Origin: Bacteriovorax stolpii
GTDB taxonomy: Bacteria > Bdellovibrionota > Bacteriovoracia > Bacteriovoracales > Bacteriovoracaceae
Direction: 5' to 3'
Length of the DNA: 23,854 nucleotides
NCBI GenBank assembly: GCA_945890905.1
Contig: CAMDDI010000009.1
Coordinates: 1 to 23,854 of the forward strand
Part shown: in pieces, positions 6,165 to 13,012 of the stretch
How the letters are laid out: every line of letters starts with the position of its first letter
Position numbering within the stretch: the first letter of the stretch is position 1
Program-made: the position numbers and the translations under genes
Notes under the pieces: generated by a model
What the model saw: the letters and a program-made list of their open reading frames with translations, nothing else
Told to the model about the DNA's origin: nothing
The model's database searches: none

Positions 6165-8027
6165 TTAAAGTTCGATGTGAGTGCCAATCTCAATTACACT
6201 ACTGGCCGGTAACTGGAAAAATGCAGTTGCCGGTTGAGCATTTCGCGACATAAACGCAAACAGCTTCTCTCTCCAAATCGCCATGCCTGGAGTATCTGTA
6301 GCAATCAAATGCTCCTTACCAATAAAGTAAGTCACCTTTTCTTGATCAAAAACAAAATCATTGATTCTCATCCCACGAAGAGCACTAGGTATGTCAGGTA
6401 GGTCCATAAAACCGTAATGAACTGAGATGCGATAAATCTGAGGTCCAATATGCTCAGTGGTAATACGCTCAAATACAGGCACGTGGGGAATCACAACTGT
6501 TTTCACCTGCAAGAATATTAAATGCTCATGCAAAGTTTTGAAATGTTCATGACTCAAAACTAGAGTGACAGGAACAAACTCAGGGTTTCCTGACATATAG
6601 ATTGCAATCCCAGGAACCCTATGAGGTGGATTTTTTGTGACCTTCTCTAAAAACTCTGGCATGGGACGAATGATTTCAAGCATGCGCATCTGAAGAATCT
6701 GACGTCCCTTATTCCAAGTGGTCATAAAGGCAAAAATAACTAGCCCTACAAGGAGTGGAAACCATCCGCCGTGGATTATCTTGAGAAGATTTCCTGCCCA
6801 AAATGAAAGTTCGATGACCAAGAAAAATCCACAAACAGTCAGGGCCCAAGGCCGATTCCAATTCCATAAAGAACGGGAAACAAAATAAAAAAGAATAGTA
6901 GTGATCACCATAGTTGTGGTGACAGCAATTCCGTAAGCAGCTGCAAGATTACTGGACGTTTTAAATGAAACTACCAGGGCAATACAAGCAAGCATAAGAA
7001 CCCAGTTAATCGACTTCACATAAATTTGTCCATACTCACTTTCAGAAGTGTGAGAGATATTCACCCTCGGACTGAACTGAAGCTGCACGGCCTGCATTGT
7101 GAGTGAAAATACACCGGTAATCAGCGCCTGAGAAGCAATGACAGTTGAAATGGTCGCAAGAATCACTAGAGGTATAAGTGCCCAATCTGGGGCCATGAGA
7201 TAAAAGGGATTTTTAATGGCAGCTGGATGAGTAATAAGAAGAGCACCTTGTCCAAAATAATTTAAGAGCAAACAAGGAAGAACCACATAAAACCATGCCA
7301 GACGTATAGGAACTTTTCCAAAATGTCCAAGGTCTGAATAAAGCGCTTCCCCCCCCGTAACCACGAGGAAAACTGAACCTAGAACCACAAAGCCGTGCCA
7401 AGAATTGGCCACAAAAAACTTGAAAGCAAAGTAGGGATTAATGGAAAATAAAACTTCCGGCATAACCGTAATTTGTCGAACTCCGAGAACACCTAAAACA
7501 ATAAACCACACAAGAGTGATGGGCCCAAATATTTTCCCCACAGTGGCGGTACCATGTTTTTGAATGGAAAAAAGTCCGATCAAAATCGCAACGGTAATCG
7601 GAATAATATAGGGATGAAAAATAGGTGTAACAAGTTCAAGTCCTTCCACGGCACTCAAAACAGAGATGGCCGGTGTAATCATGCCATCACCATAAAGCAG
7701 TGCTGTTCCAAAAAGACCAATGAGGATCAAAGGATACTTTCCCTTCGTTTTGGAAGCAGAAATAAGAGCAGTGAGAGCGAGTACTCCCCCTTCACCATGA
7801 TTATCTGCACGAACAATAAAAACTAAATATTTAATTGAGATAACAATAATAAGAGACCAAAAAATTAATGAAAGAACACCCATGATGTTGGTGTGATTAA
7901 CAGCTATGTTGTGGGCTTCATGAAAAGATTCGCGTAGGGCGTAGAGAGGACTTGTTCCAATATCACCGTAAACGACACCGAGAGCAGAGAGTGCAAGTAA
8001 GCCTTTAGCACCGTGAGTTTTATCCAT
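6165..8027 (-). CDS. kup: Kup-type low-affinity potassium transporter
   Basis: 620 residues, matching the family (E. coli Kup has 622). The N-terminal signature GVVYGDIGTSPLYALRESF (about 17-35) is diagnostic of KUP/HAK/KT transporters. About 12 hydrophobic segments follow up to residue 440, including LFGTALLYGDGMITPAISVLSAVEGLE and GGEALYSDLGHFG. A cytoplasmic C-terminal domain contains NPHRVPG-like and FVPV elements and ends IEIGTHIEL. It imports K+ together with protons across the inner membrane. The start has AAGGA 10 bases upstream. An intrinsic terminator lies just upstream (8058-8083), so its transcription needs read-through from the antiporter gene or a promoter overlapping that terminator. 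No clear promoter is seen. Confidence 0.95.
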   Translation of the reverse strand: MDKTHGAKGLLALSALGVVYGDIGTSPLYALRESFHEAHNIAVNHTNIMGVLSLIFWSLIIVISIKYLVFIVRADNHGEGGVLALTALISASKTKGKYPLILIGLFGTALLYGDGMITPAISVLSAVEGLELVTPIFHPYIIPITVAILIGLFSIQKHGTATVGKIFGPITLVWFIVLGVLGVRQITVMPEVLFSINPYFAFKFFVANSWHGFVVLGSVFLVVTGGEALYSDLGHFGKVPIRLAWFYVVLPCLLLNYFGQGALLITHPAAIKNPFYLMAPDWALIPLVILATISTVIASQALITGVFSLTMQAVQLQFSPRVNISHTSESEYGQIYVKSINWVLMLACIALVVSFKTSSNLAAAYGIAVTTTMVITTILFYFVSRSLWNWNRPWALTVCGFFLVIELSFWAGNLLKIIHGGWFPLLVGLVIFAFMTTWNKGRQILQMRMLEIIRPMPEFLEKVTKNPPHRVPGIAIYMSGNPEFVPVTLVLSHEHFKTLHEHLIFLQVKTVVIPHVPVFERITTEHIGPQIYRISVHYGFMDLPDIPSALRGMRINDFVFDQEKVTYFIGKEHLIATDTPGMAIWREKLFAFMSRNAQPATAFFQLPASSVIEIGTHIEL

Positions 8028-8057
8028 TAAGTCGAAATCCTTGAAGCGTCCAAACGT

Positions 8058-8083
8058 AAAAAAAAGGCGCTCCGAAGAGCGCC
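8058..8083 (-). terminator. Intrinsic terminator of the antiporter gene (UUCG loop)
   Basis: Read on the minus strand, GGCGCTC pairs perfectly with GAGCGCC around the loop TTCG, followed at once by eight T residues. It begins 8 bases past the antiporter stop and lies 30 bases before the kup start. A 7-bp, mostly GC stem closed by a stable UUCG-type tetraloop plus a U-tract is a textbook Rho-independent terminator. Confidence 0.93.
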
Positions 8084-8091
8084 CCTTATTT

Positions 8092-9372
8092 TTAGCCTAG
8101 AGTGGGCAAAAGTTCAAAGCAAAGGATAGCAATAAGGGTTGGAAAAAGTGCACCCTTTAAAAGACCCATGGGCGAGATACCATCGGCGCCAAACGCATCT
8201 TTAAGAATTCCATAACCAGCAGGGTTAGGTGCGTTTGCAATCACAGTTAAACCACCACCTGTCACAGCACCGGCCACAAGGAAGTATTTTGCGGACTCAG
8301 TCAATTCAACCAATGAACCTAAATAAGTGAGAGCGGCGTTATCTGTAATCCCAGTAAGAGCAGTTGAACCGAAATAAAGAACTTGGTCCGAGAGGCCAGA
8401 GATAAGGGGCTGAAGCCACCACTTTTGCTCTGAACCAAGAACAATAAGTCCCGCAAGAAAAAATCCTACCATCAATGATGACTTTACTTGAACCTCATCT
8501 TGATACTCGTTAGTCACAGTTGTGAAGCCGAGAAAGAATAAGAATAAGCCGATGAATACAACCATATGGTGAGCAGTCAAAACTACTAGTGCCAAGAAAA
8601 TAATATGGATCAAAGTTACCCAAACAGGAGGAAGCATTTTTGTTCCCTTGTCTTCAGCAAGCTTAAAATCACCAAGAAGTTCATTTTTAAAATAGAACGA
8701 AATAACGAGGGCGCTGATGATACATGCGATTGCTGCTTTATATCCAAAGGCAGAGAACATATGGGACATACCCCATCCCCATTTACCTGCAACCATTAAT
8801 ACTGGAGGAGCAGCAAAGTGTGTAAGAGTTCCACCGATTGAAACGTTTACGAAAAGTAGACCAATAGTAGCGTACTTAAATTTCGTGCTCATATCTTTAG
8901 TATAAAAGTTTTTAAGTAGAATGATGGCCGTAACCGTCATTGCTGCTGGCTCAGTAATAAAAGAACCAAGAATAGGTCCAACGATCAAGGTCGTAAGATA
9001 AAAAGCCATTTTCTTAGGCAGCGGAATCAAATTTGAAAGGGCAACAATAACCTTCTCAGCCAGTTTAATTACTGGACGGGTTCCGGCCATGGCCATAATT
9101 ACAAAAACAAAACCGGGTTCAGTAAAATTTAAAGACTCAAGGTAATGCACCGGCGCGCTCACACCTTCAACACCCATGTAGATTAAAAGAAAGACAAAGG
9201 CCCACATTCCAAATACAGCTTCAACTTCGGCCATAAAGTGCCAAAAGTTTTCTCCCATAGACCCTTCCGGATAATGGTGTGCAATCTTGGCAAACTTACT
9301 CACTAGAAACGTGTGGATAATAGCAATGGCAAATATCACCGTTGCCGATATCTGAATGATACTCGGATTCAT
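8092..9372 (-). CDS. Putative Na+/H+ antiporter (Na_H_antiport_3-type, ion-transporter superfamily)
   Basis: 426 residues, almost entirely membrane-embedded, with about 10-12 hydrophobic helices. The two pseudo-symmetric halves typical of ArsB/NhaD-type ion transporters can be seen: FITEPAAMTVTAIILLKNF with GGTLTHFAAPPVLMVAGKW in the first half, and GITDNAALTYLGSL with GGLTVIANAPNPAGYGILK in the second. These match the 'putative Na+/H+ antiporter' family (PF07399 by recognition). The expected role is Na+ or other cation extrusion driven by protons; the ion is not proved. The ATG has a strong Shine-Dalgarno (AAAAGGGG, 5 bases upstream). It ends in a strong terminator before kup. Na+ export and K+ import genes side by side suggest ion homeostasis. 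Confidence 0.85.
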   Translation of the reverse strand: MNPSIIQISATVIFAIAIIHTFLVSKFAKIAHHYPEGSMGENFWHFMAEVEAVFGMWAFVFLLIYMGVEGVSAPVHYLESLNFTEPGFVFVIMAMAGTRPVIKLAEKVIVALSNLIPLPKKMAFYLTTLIVGPILGSFITEPAAMTVTAIILLKNFYTKDMSTKFKYATIGLLFVNVSIGGTLTHFAAPPVLMVAGKWGWGMSHMFSAFGYKAAIACIISALVISFYFKNELLGDFKLAEDKGTKMLPPVWVTLIHIIFLALVVLTAHHMVVFIGLFLFFLGFTTVTNEYQDEVQVKSSLMVGFFLAGLIVLGSEQKWWLQPLISGLSDQVLYFGSTALTGITDNAALTYLGSLVELTESAKYFLVAGAVTGGGLTVIANAPNPAGYGILKDAFGADGISPMGLLKGALFPTLIAILCFELLPTLG

Positions 9373-9454
9373 GCTTTCCCCTTTTATGGAAATTAAAAAC
9401 TAATTACTTATAGTTTAAGGGAAATATGAAAAATGTGGGTGAGAAAATTTATGA

Positions 9455-9703
9455 CTAACCGTTTCTACCGATGGAATTTACAGGACAAGCATCCATCTGT
9501 TCCACACAGAGACTGATTTCGTCAGGAGTTGTTGGTTGTTTCTTTATATAGGCATTTCCGCAGTCATCCTCAGCATAAAATTCTGGAGCTCCGGAGTAGC
9601 ATACGTTACACGCAATACAACCTTCTCCCCCATCATCATCGGGATCGGTACAATAGAAAGCACCTGGGACATTTTTAGCATGTTTATTTTTTACGTTCGC
9701 CAT
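9455..9703 (-). CDS. Single-cluster 4Fe-4S ferredoxin
   Basis: 82 residues. Cys29, Cys32 and Cys35 (GCIACNVC) and Cys73 in DACPVNSI form the CxxCxxC...CP ligand set of a monocluster bacterial ferredoxin. The C-terminal part ISLCVEQMDACP resembles Desulfovibrio-type ferredoxins, in which the cysteine equivalent to Cys66 can form a disulfide. Three more cysteines (18, 48, 66) are present, and an acidic stretch, CTDPDDDGGEGC, precedes the cluster. It would carry low-potential electrons in the cytoplasm; the partner is unknown. The start has no Shine-Dalgarno and lies 8 bases after a -10-like hexamer. It is followed after 82 bases by nothing on its own strand upstream, and the antiporter start lies 82 bases downstream in its direction of transcription. 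Confidence 0.88.
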   Translation of the reverse strand: MANVKNKHAKNVPGAFYCTDPDDDGGEGCIACNVCYSGAPEFYAEDDCGNAYIKKQPTTPDEISLCVEQMDACPVNSIGRNG

Positions 9704-9711
9704 AAGGGCTT

Positions 9712-9740
9712 ATCTTAGTTCTAGTCATTGGGAGTATCAA
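9712..9740 (-). promoter_or_regulatory. Putative promoter of the ferredoxin gene, leaderless geometry
   Basis: On the minus strand TTGATA (9735-9740, 5/6) is followed after 17 bases by TAAGAT (9712-9717, 4/6). The ATG begins 8 bases after the -10. The bases between (AAGCCCTT with one T before) contain no Shine-Dalgarno. Confidence 0.42.
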
Positions 9741-9771
9741 GTATTTATCATACATTTGCCGCGCATCATTT

Positions 9772-9801
9772 TTGACTTTACCCCGCTAAACCATGTAGTT
9801 T
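9772..9801 (+). promoter_or_regulatory. Weak candidate promoter upstream of the phosphohexomutase gene
   Basis: TTGACT (9772-9777, 5/6) is followed after 18 bases by TAGTTT (9796-9801, 3/6). It would give a leader of roughly 24 bases that includes the Shine-Dalgarno AAGGA at about 9820-9824. The -10 match is poor. Confidence 0.28.
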
Positions 9802-9831
9802 TGAACATCTTTCAACCATCAAGGATAACTT

Positions 9832-11571
9832 ATGGATCAAAAAATTATTGAGAACGCTAAACTTTGGGGATCAGATCCTTACTTCAGTGAAGCCGATCGC
9901 AGTGAAATTTCCAAACTTTTAGAAAACGTCTCGGCAAATGAAATGGATCTCACGGAAAGGTTTTACCGAGATCTAGAATTTGGAACCGGTGGATTACGTG
10001 CCCCTATGGGTATGGGACAAAACCGGATGAATAAATACAATGTCCGTCGTGCCACTCAGGCCATGTCAAATACCATTCTTAAGCATTTCGGCAAAAGTGG
10101 TCAGCCGCTTTCCGCAGTAATTAGTTATGACTCTAGAAATAATTCAAAGTCTTTTGCGCTAGAGGCAGCGGGAGTTTTTGCCGCTAATGGTATAAAGGCC
10201 TACGTTTTCAATGCACTCACTCCTACTCCCATGCTCTCTTATGGAGTCCGCTATTATAAAGCTCAAGGCGGGATCATGATCACTGCGAGCCATAATCCTC
10301 CCATCTATAACGGCTTCAAAGCTTTTTGGAATGATGGAGCTCAAGTTGTACCTCCCATGGATAAAGAAATTATCGACGCCTACAACGGACTCACTAATTG
10401 GGGTCATGTGAAGCACATGAGTTTTGAAGAAGCACAGGCCAAAGGTCTTGCTCTCTATACGGATGAAAAAGTTGATGAGGCTTTTTATAAAGTGATCGAA
10501 GCCAAAGTCATTCAAGATATGGATCTTTGTAAAAAATCAGGTTCAGAACTCTCTATCGTCTACACTGCCCTTCATGGGACGGGCCAGGTACCTTGCACGG
10601 AAATTGCTCACCGTTTAGGATTTACTAAATTCTACAGTATTCCTGAGCAGGCGCTGCCTGATGGAAATTTCATCACGGTTAAATCACCAAATCCAGAAGA
10701 TCCAAAAGCACTCGCTCTTGCTGTGGATTACATGATTAAAAACAATGCTGATATCGTCTATGGAACTGATCCGGACTGTGACCGTTTAGGGGTGGTGATC
10801 AATCATCATGGTAAACCATTTTATCTCAATGGAAATCAAATCGGTGCCCTGATGCTATATTATATTTTCAGCACGAAAACTAAAAACAAAACTCTTCCGA
10901 GTAAGCCCTTAGTTCTTAAATCAATTGTGACTTCACCAATTCAAAATGCCATCGTGGAGCACTTTGGTGGAGAAGTGATGGATACTCTCACGGGATTTAA
11001 ATGGATGGCAGCGAAAATTCAAGAATTAGAGGTGGCAAAATCTCCTTACAATTTTGTTTTCGCCTCTGAAGAATCTTTCGGTTATATGCCACATGCTGAA
11101 TCTCGAGACAAAGACGGTGTGAGTTCAGTCGCCCTCATGTCGGAAGTGGCCCTCTACTTTAAAAAGCAAGGGAAAGATCTCTCCGAAGCTCTTGATGAAA
11201 TTTATGAAAAGTTCGGATTCTTTTTTGAAACCCTAGTGTCAAACGACTACGAAGGAATTCCAGGGACTCAAAAAATTTCCCGCATAATGGAGTATTTTCG
11301 TCATTATCCTGAATCGAATTTCGCCGGAGAAGAGATTGTTTCAAAGGAAGATTACGAAAAAGGAATTAACCTTCCGAAAAGTAATGTTCTGAGCTTCACA
11401 TTCAAGAGTGGAAACAGATTATTTCTGCGACCATCGGGTACAGAGCCTAAAATTAAATTCTACGTCATGGTGAGAGAAACTCAAGGTGACCTAGCTACGA
11501 AGAAAATAAATGCGCTAGAAAAAGTAAAAGTTATCGAAGATAAAGTTAAAGAATTGTGTGAGAAAGCCTAA
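9832..11571 (+). CDS. pgcA: Phosphoglucomutase/phosphomannomutase family (PgcA/PGM2-type alpha-D-phosphohexomutase)
   Basis: 579 residues, close to Bacillus PgcA (581). All four active-site elements are visible: the phosphoserine loop MITASHNP (Ser153), the Mg-binding loop GTDPDCDRLG (Asp313, 315, 317), the sugar-binding loop ASEESFGY (412-418) and the phosphate loop RPSGTEPK (533-540). The N-terminal FGTGGLRAPMG also fits. It interconverts glucose-1-phosphate and glucose-6-phosphate, or the mannose or pentose equivalents; specificity cannot be read from sequence, so the symbol is by similarity. The ATG has AAGGA about 7 bases upstream. queC begins at the base after its stop. Confidence 0.93.
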   Translation: MDQKIIENAKLWGSDPYFSEADRSEISKLLENVSANEMDLTERFYRDLEFGTGGLRAPMGMGQNRMNKYNVRRATQAMSNTILKHFGKSGQPLSAVISYDSRNNSKSFALEAAGVFAANGIKAYVFNALTPTPMLSYGVRYYKAQGGIMITASHNPPIYNGFKAFWNDGAQVVPPMDKEIIDAYNGLTNWGHVKHMSFEEAQAKGLALYTDEKVDEAFYKVIEAKVIQDMDLCKKSGSELSIVYTALHGTGQVPCTEIAHRLGFTKFYSIPEQALPDGNFITVKSPNPEDPKALALAVDYMIKNNADIVYGTDPDCDRLGVVINHHGKPFYLNGNQIGALMLYYIFSTKTKNKTLPSKPLVLKSIVTSPIQNAIVEHFGGEVMDTLTGFKWMAAKIQELEVAKSPYNFVFASEESFGYMPHAESRDKDGVSSVALMSEVALYFKKQGKDLSEALDEIYEKFGFFFETLVSNDYEGIPGTQKISRIMEYFRHYPESNFAGEEIVSKEDYEKGINLPKSNVLSFTFKSGNRLFLRPSGTEPKIKFYVMVRETQGDLATKKINALEKVKVIEDKVKELCEKA

Positions 11572-12240
11572 ATGGAAAAAGTGATTGTACTGTTAAGTGG
11601 TGGTATGGATTCTTTAGTGTGCGCGGGCCTGGCAATCCAGGATTACACTGACGTATCTTTTCTCCACATGAACTACGGTCAAAAAACTTCTGGCCGTGAG
11701 AGAAAATCCTTTGATGCCATTGCTGACTTTTATAAAATCCCGGTAGAAAAAAGAAAAATCATCGATATGACTTTTTTGCGGCAAATTGGTGGAAGTTCTC
11801 TTACCGATGATTCAATCGCAGTTAAATCCTATCAAGGGGATTCTACTCTCATTCCTGATTCCTATGTGCCATTTAGAAATTCTATTATTTTATCACTGGC
11901 TGTTTCATGGGCCGAAGCAAGTGGCGCCCAGAGACTTTTCATAGGTGCAAACTTTGAAGATTCTCCTGGCTATCCAGACTGCCGTCCAAGTTATTATGAA
12001 GCCTTCAATAAAGTGATTCAGGAAGGAACTAAAGACGGGCAGATTAAAATTCTCACACCCGTGTTACTCATGAAAAAGCGCGACATTGTTCTCAAAGGAC
12101 AAGAATTAAAAGTACCATGGAAACTAAGTTGGTCATGTTATAAAAGCTCAGATAAAGCATGTGGGCAGTGCGACTCATGCGCGCTCAGACTCCGAGGCTT
12201 CAATGAAGCTGGAATCAATGACCCTATTGACTACCAATAG
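11572..12240 (+). CDS. queC: 7-cyano-7-deazaguanine synthase QueC
   Basis: 222 residues, normal for QueC. The ATP-pyrophosphatase P-loop is LLSGGMDS (7-14), and HMNYGQKTSGRE, VPFRNS and GANFEDSPGYPDCRPSY are family motifs. Cys189, Cys197, Cys200 and Cys203 (CGQCDSC context) are the zinc ligands. It converts 7-carboxy-7-deazaguanine to preQ0 with ATP and ammonia in queuosine tRNA modification. The ATG follows the preceding stop directly (TAA-ATG) with no own Shine-Dalgarno, so translation is probably coupled to pgcA. No other queuosine gene is in the window, so the pairing with a sugar mutase is probably transcriptional convenience. Confidence 0.96.
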   Translation: MEKVIVLLSGGMDSLVCAGLAIQDYTDVSFLHMNYGQKTSGRERKSFDAIADFYKIPVEKRKIIDMTFLRQIGGSSLTDDSIAVKSYQGDSTLIPDSYVPFRNSIILSLAVSWAEASGAQRLFIGANFEDSPGYPDCRPSYYEAFNKVIQEGTKDGQIKILTPVLLMKKRDIVLKGQELKVPWKLSWSCYKSSDKACGQCDSCALRLRGFNEAGINDPIDYQ

Positions 12241-12272
12241 GAGAGATTTAAACTTAAGCCCTATTACTTTTT

Positions 12273-12279
12273 AAAGGAG
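12273..12279 (+). promoter_or_regulatory. Shine-Dalgarno that fixes the start of the small charged protein
   Basis: AAAGGAG lies 5 bases before the ATG at 12285. A GTG at 12279, two codons upstream in the same frame, overlaps this site and so is unlikely to be used. Confidence 0.8.
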
Positions 12280-12284
12280 TGCTT

Positions 12285-12560
12285 ATGAAATTTATCTTAG
12301 CTTTCGCCCTTGCCTCATTCAGCGCCATATCTTTTGCGCAAGAAGCTTCATTTGAAGAACTCAAGACCATGATGACTCAAAAAATTGATACCCGTATTGG
12401 CGATCTAAATGCCGCTAAAGCATGCGTTTCTGCGGCCACAACTAAGGAAGCATTAAAGACATGTCATAAAGAGCTCAAAGCTAAGCGCGAAGCCGCAAAA
12501 GAAGCTTACAAAGACAAGAAAGAAGAGTGGAAAGCTAAACGTAAAGCTGGAAAAAAATAA
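12285..12560 (+). CDS. Small secreted Lys/Glu/Ala-rich helical protein
   Basis: 91 residues from the ATG at 12285. A Sec signal peptide (MKFILAFALASFSAISFA, cleavage before Gln19) precedes a mature part of about 73 residues. That part is strongly helical and ends in a very basic, lysine-rich tail (EEWKAKRKAGKK). Cys47 and Cys60, 13 residues apart on predicted helices, could form a disulfide that clamps a helical hairpin in the periplasm. No family is recognised; the composition recalls small periplasmic coiled-coil proteins. It follows queC after 44 bases with its own strong Shine-Dalgarno and ends at a perfect terminator palindrome. Confidence 0.78.
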   Translation: MKFILAFALASFSAISFAQEASFEELKTMMTQKIDTRIGDLNAAKACVSAATTKEALKTCHKELKAKREAAKEAYKDKKEEWKAKRKAGKK

Positions 12561-12562
12561 TC

Positions 12563-12594
12563 AAAAAGAAAGCCGCTTAAGCGGCTTTCTTTTT
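12563..12594. terminator. Bidirectional intrinsic terminator
   Basis: A perfect 32-base palindrome with arms AAAAAGAAAGCCGC and GCGGCTTTCTTTTT flanks a TTAA centre. On either strand it gives a GC-rich stem followed by a T-rich tract. It separates the small secreted gene (plus) from the end of the dnaE-led run (minus), whose final stop codon (12593-12595) overlaps the palindrome edge. Confidence 0.94.
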
Positions 12595-13012
12595 ATTGGT
12601 AATAAAATTGGTAAGACTGAACTAAAGTATAATTTTTTCCGAATCGACCAAAGTTCACATTTTTGGTCACAGAATGTGCACAGCTAATAAACTCTCTATC
12701 AATGCTTGGATCAGCTGATGAGAAGTGATAGAAATCTGTTTTACCTCTGCTATCTACGCCCACCACAAGACATGTATTGAATTCTTTTTTTCCGGTGCGG
12801 ACCTTGAAGTCTTCATAGCAAAGTTGAATATCTCGCTGAGTTTTACCAAGCTCATCGGCCAGGGCCTGAGTATGGACCTGTTTGCGATCTTTTTGATTCT
12901 TTAAATACCTTAGCGATTCTTTTGAACAAGCTTTGTTTTGATTGAAGACAGGCTGAGGAGAAGCACAAGAGACGATAGATATGATGAGAAAAAGTAGGAA
13001 TAGACTTTTCAT
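12593..13012 (-). CDS. Lipoprotein with AgmX/PglI C-terminal-like (TonB-C-like) domain
   Basis: 139 residues. The lipobox is IVSC (Cys16) followed by Ala, so outer-membrane anchoring is likely. Residues about 55-139 resemble the AgmX/PglI C-terminal domain known from myxobacterial gliding proteins, a TonB-C-like fold: an opening 'I-Q-L-C-Y-E-D-F' helix, a strand around CLVVGVDSRGKTDFYHF, a paired Cys in ISCAHSV, then a strand NVNFGRFG. The two cysteines (LCYE and ISCAH) are characteristic. Such domains are thought to make envelope contacts. Its ATG overlaps the stop of the upstream REC/HD-GYP gene by four bases (ATGA), so translation is coupled. It is the last gene of the run led by dnaE. The domain assignment is by pattern only. 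Confidence 0.65.
   Translation of the reverse strand: MKSLFLLFLIISIVSCASPQPVFNQNKACSKESLRYLKNQKDRKQVHTQALADELGKTQRDIQLCYEDFKVRTGKKEFNTCLVVGVDSRGKTDFYHFSSADPSIDREFISCAHSVTKNVNFGRFGKNYTLVQSYQFYYQ

Noticed and set aside
10159..10515. 118-residue open frame antisense to pgcA
   Set aside because: It covers the catalytic serine region of pgcA on the opposite strand and shows no own features.
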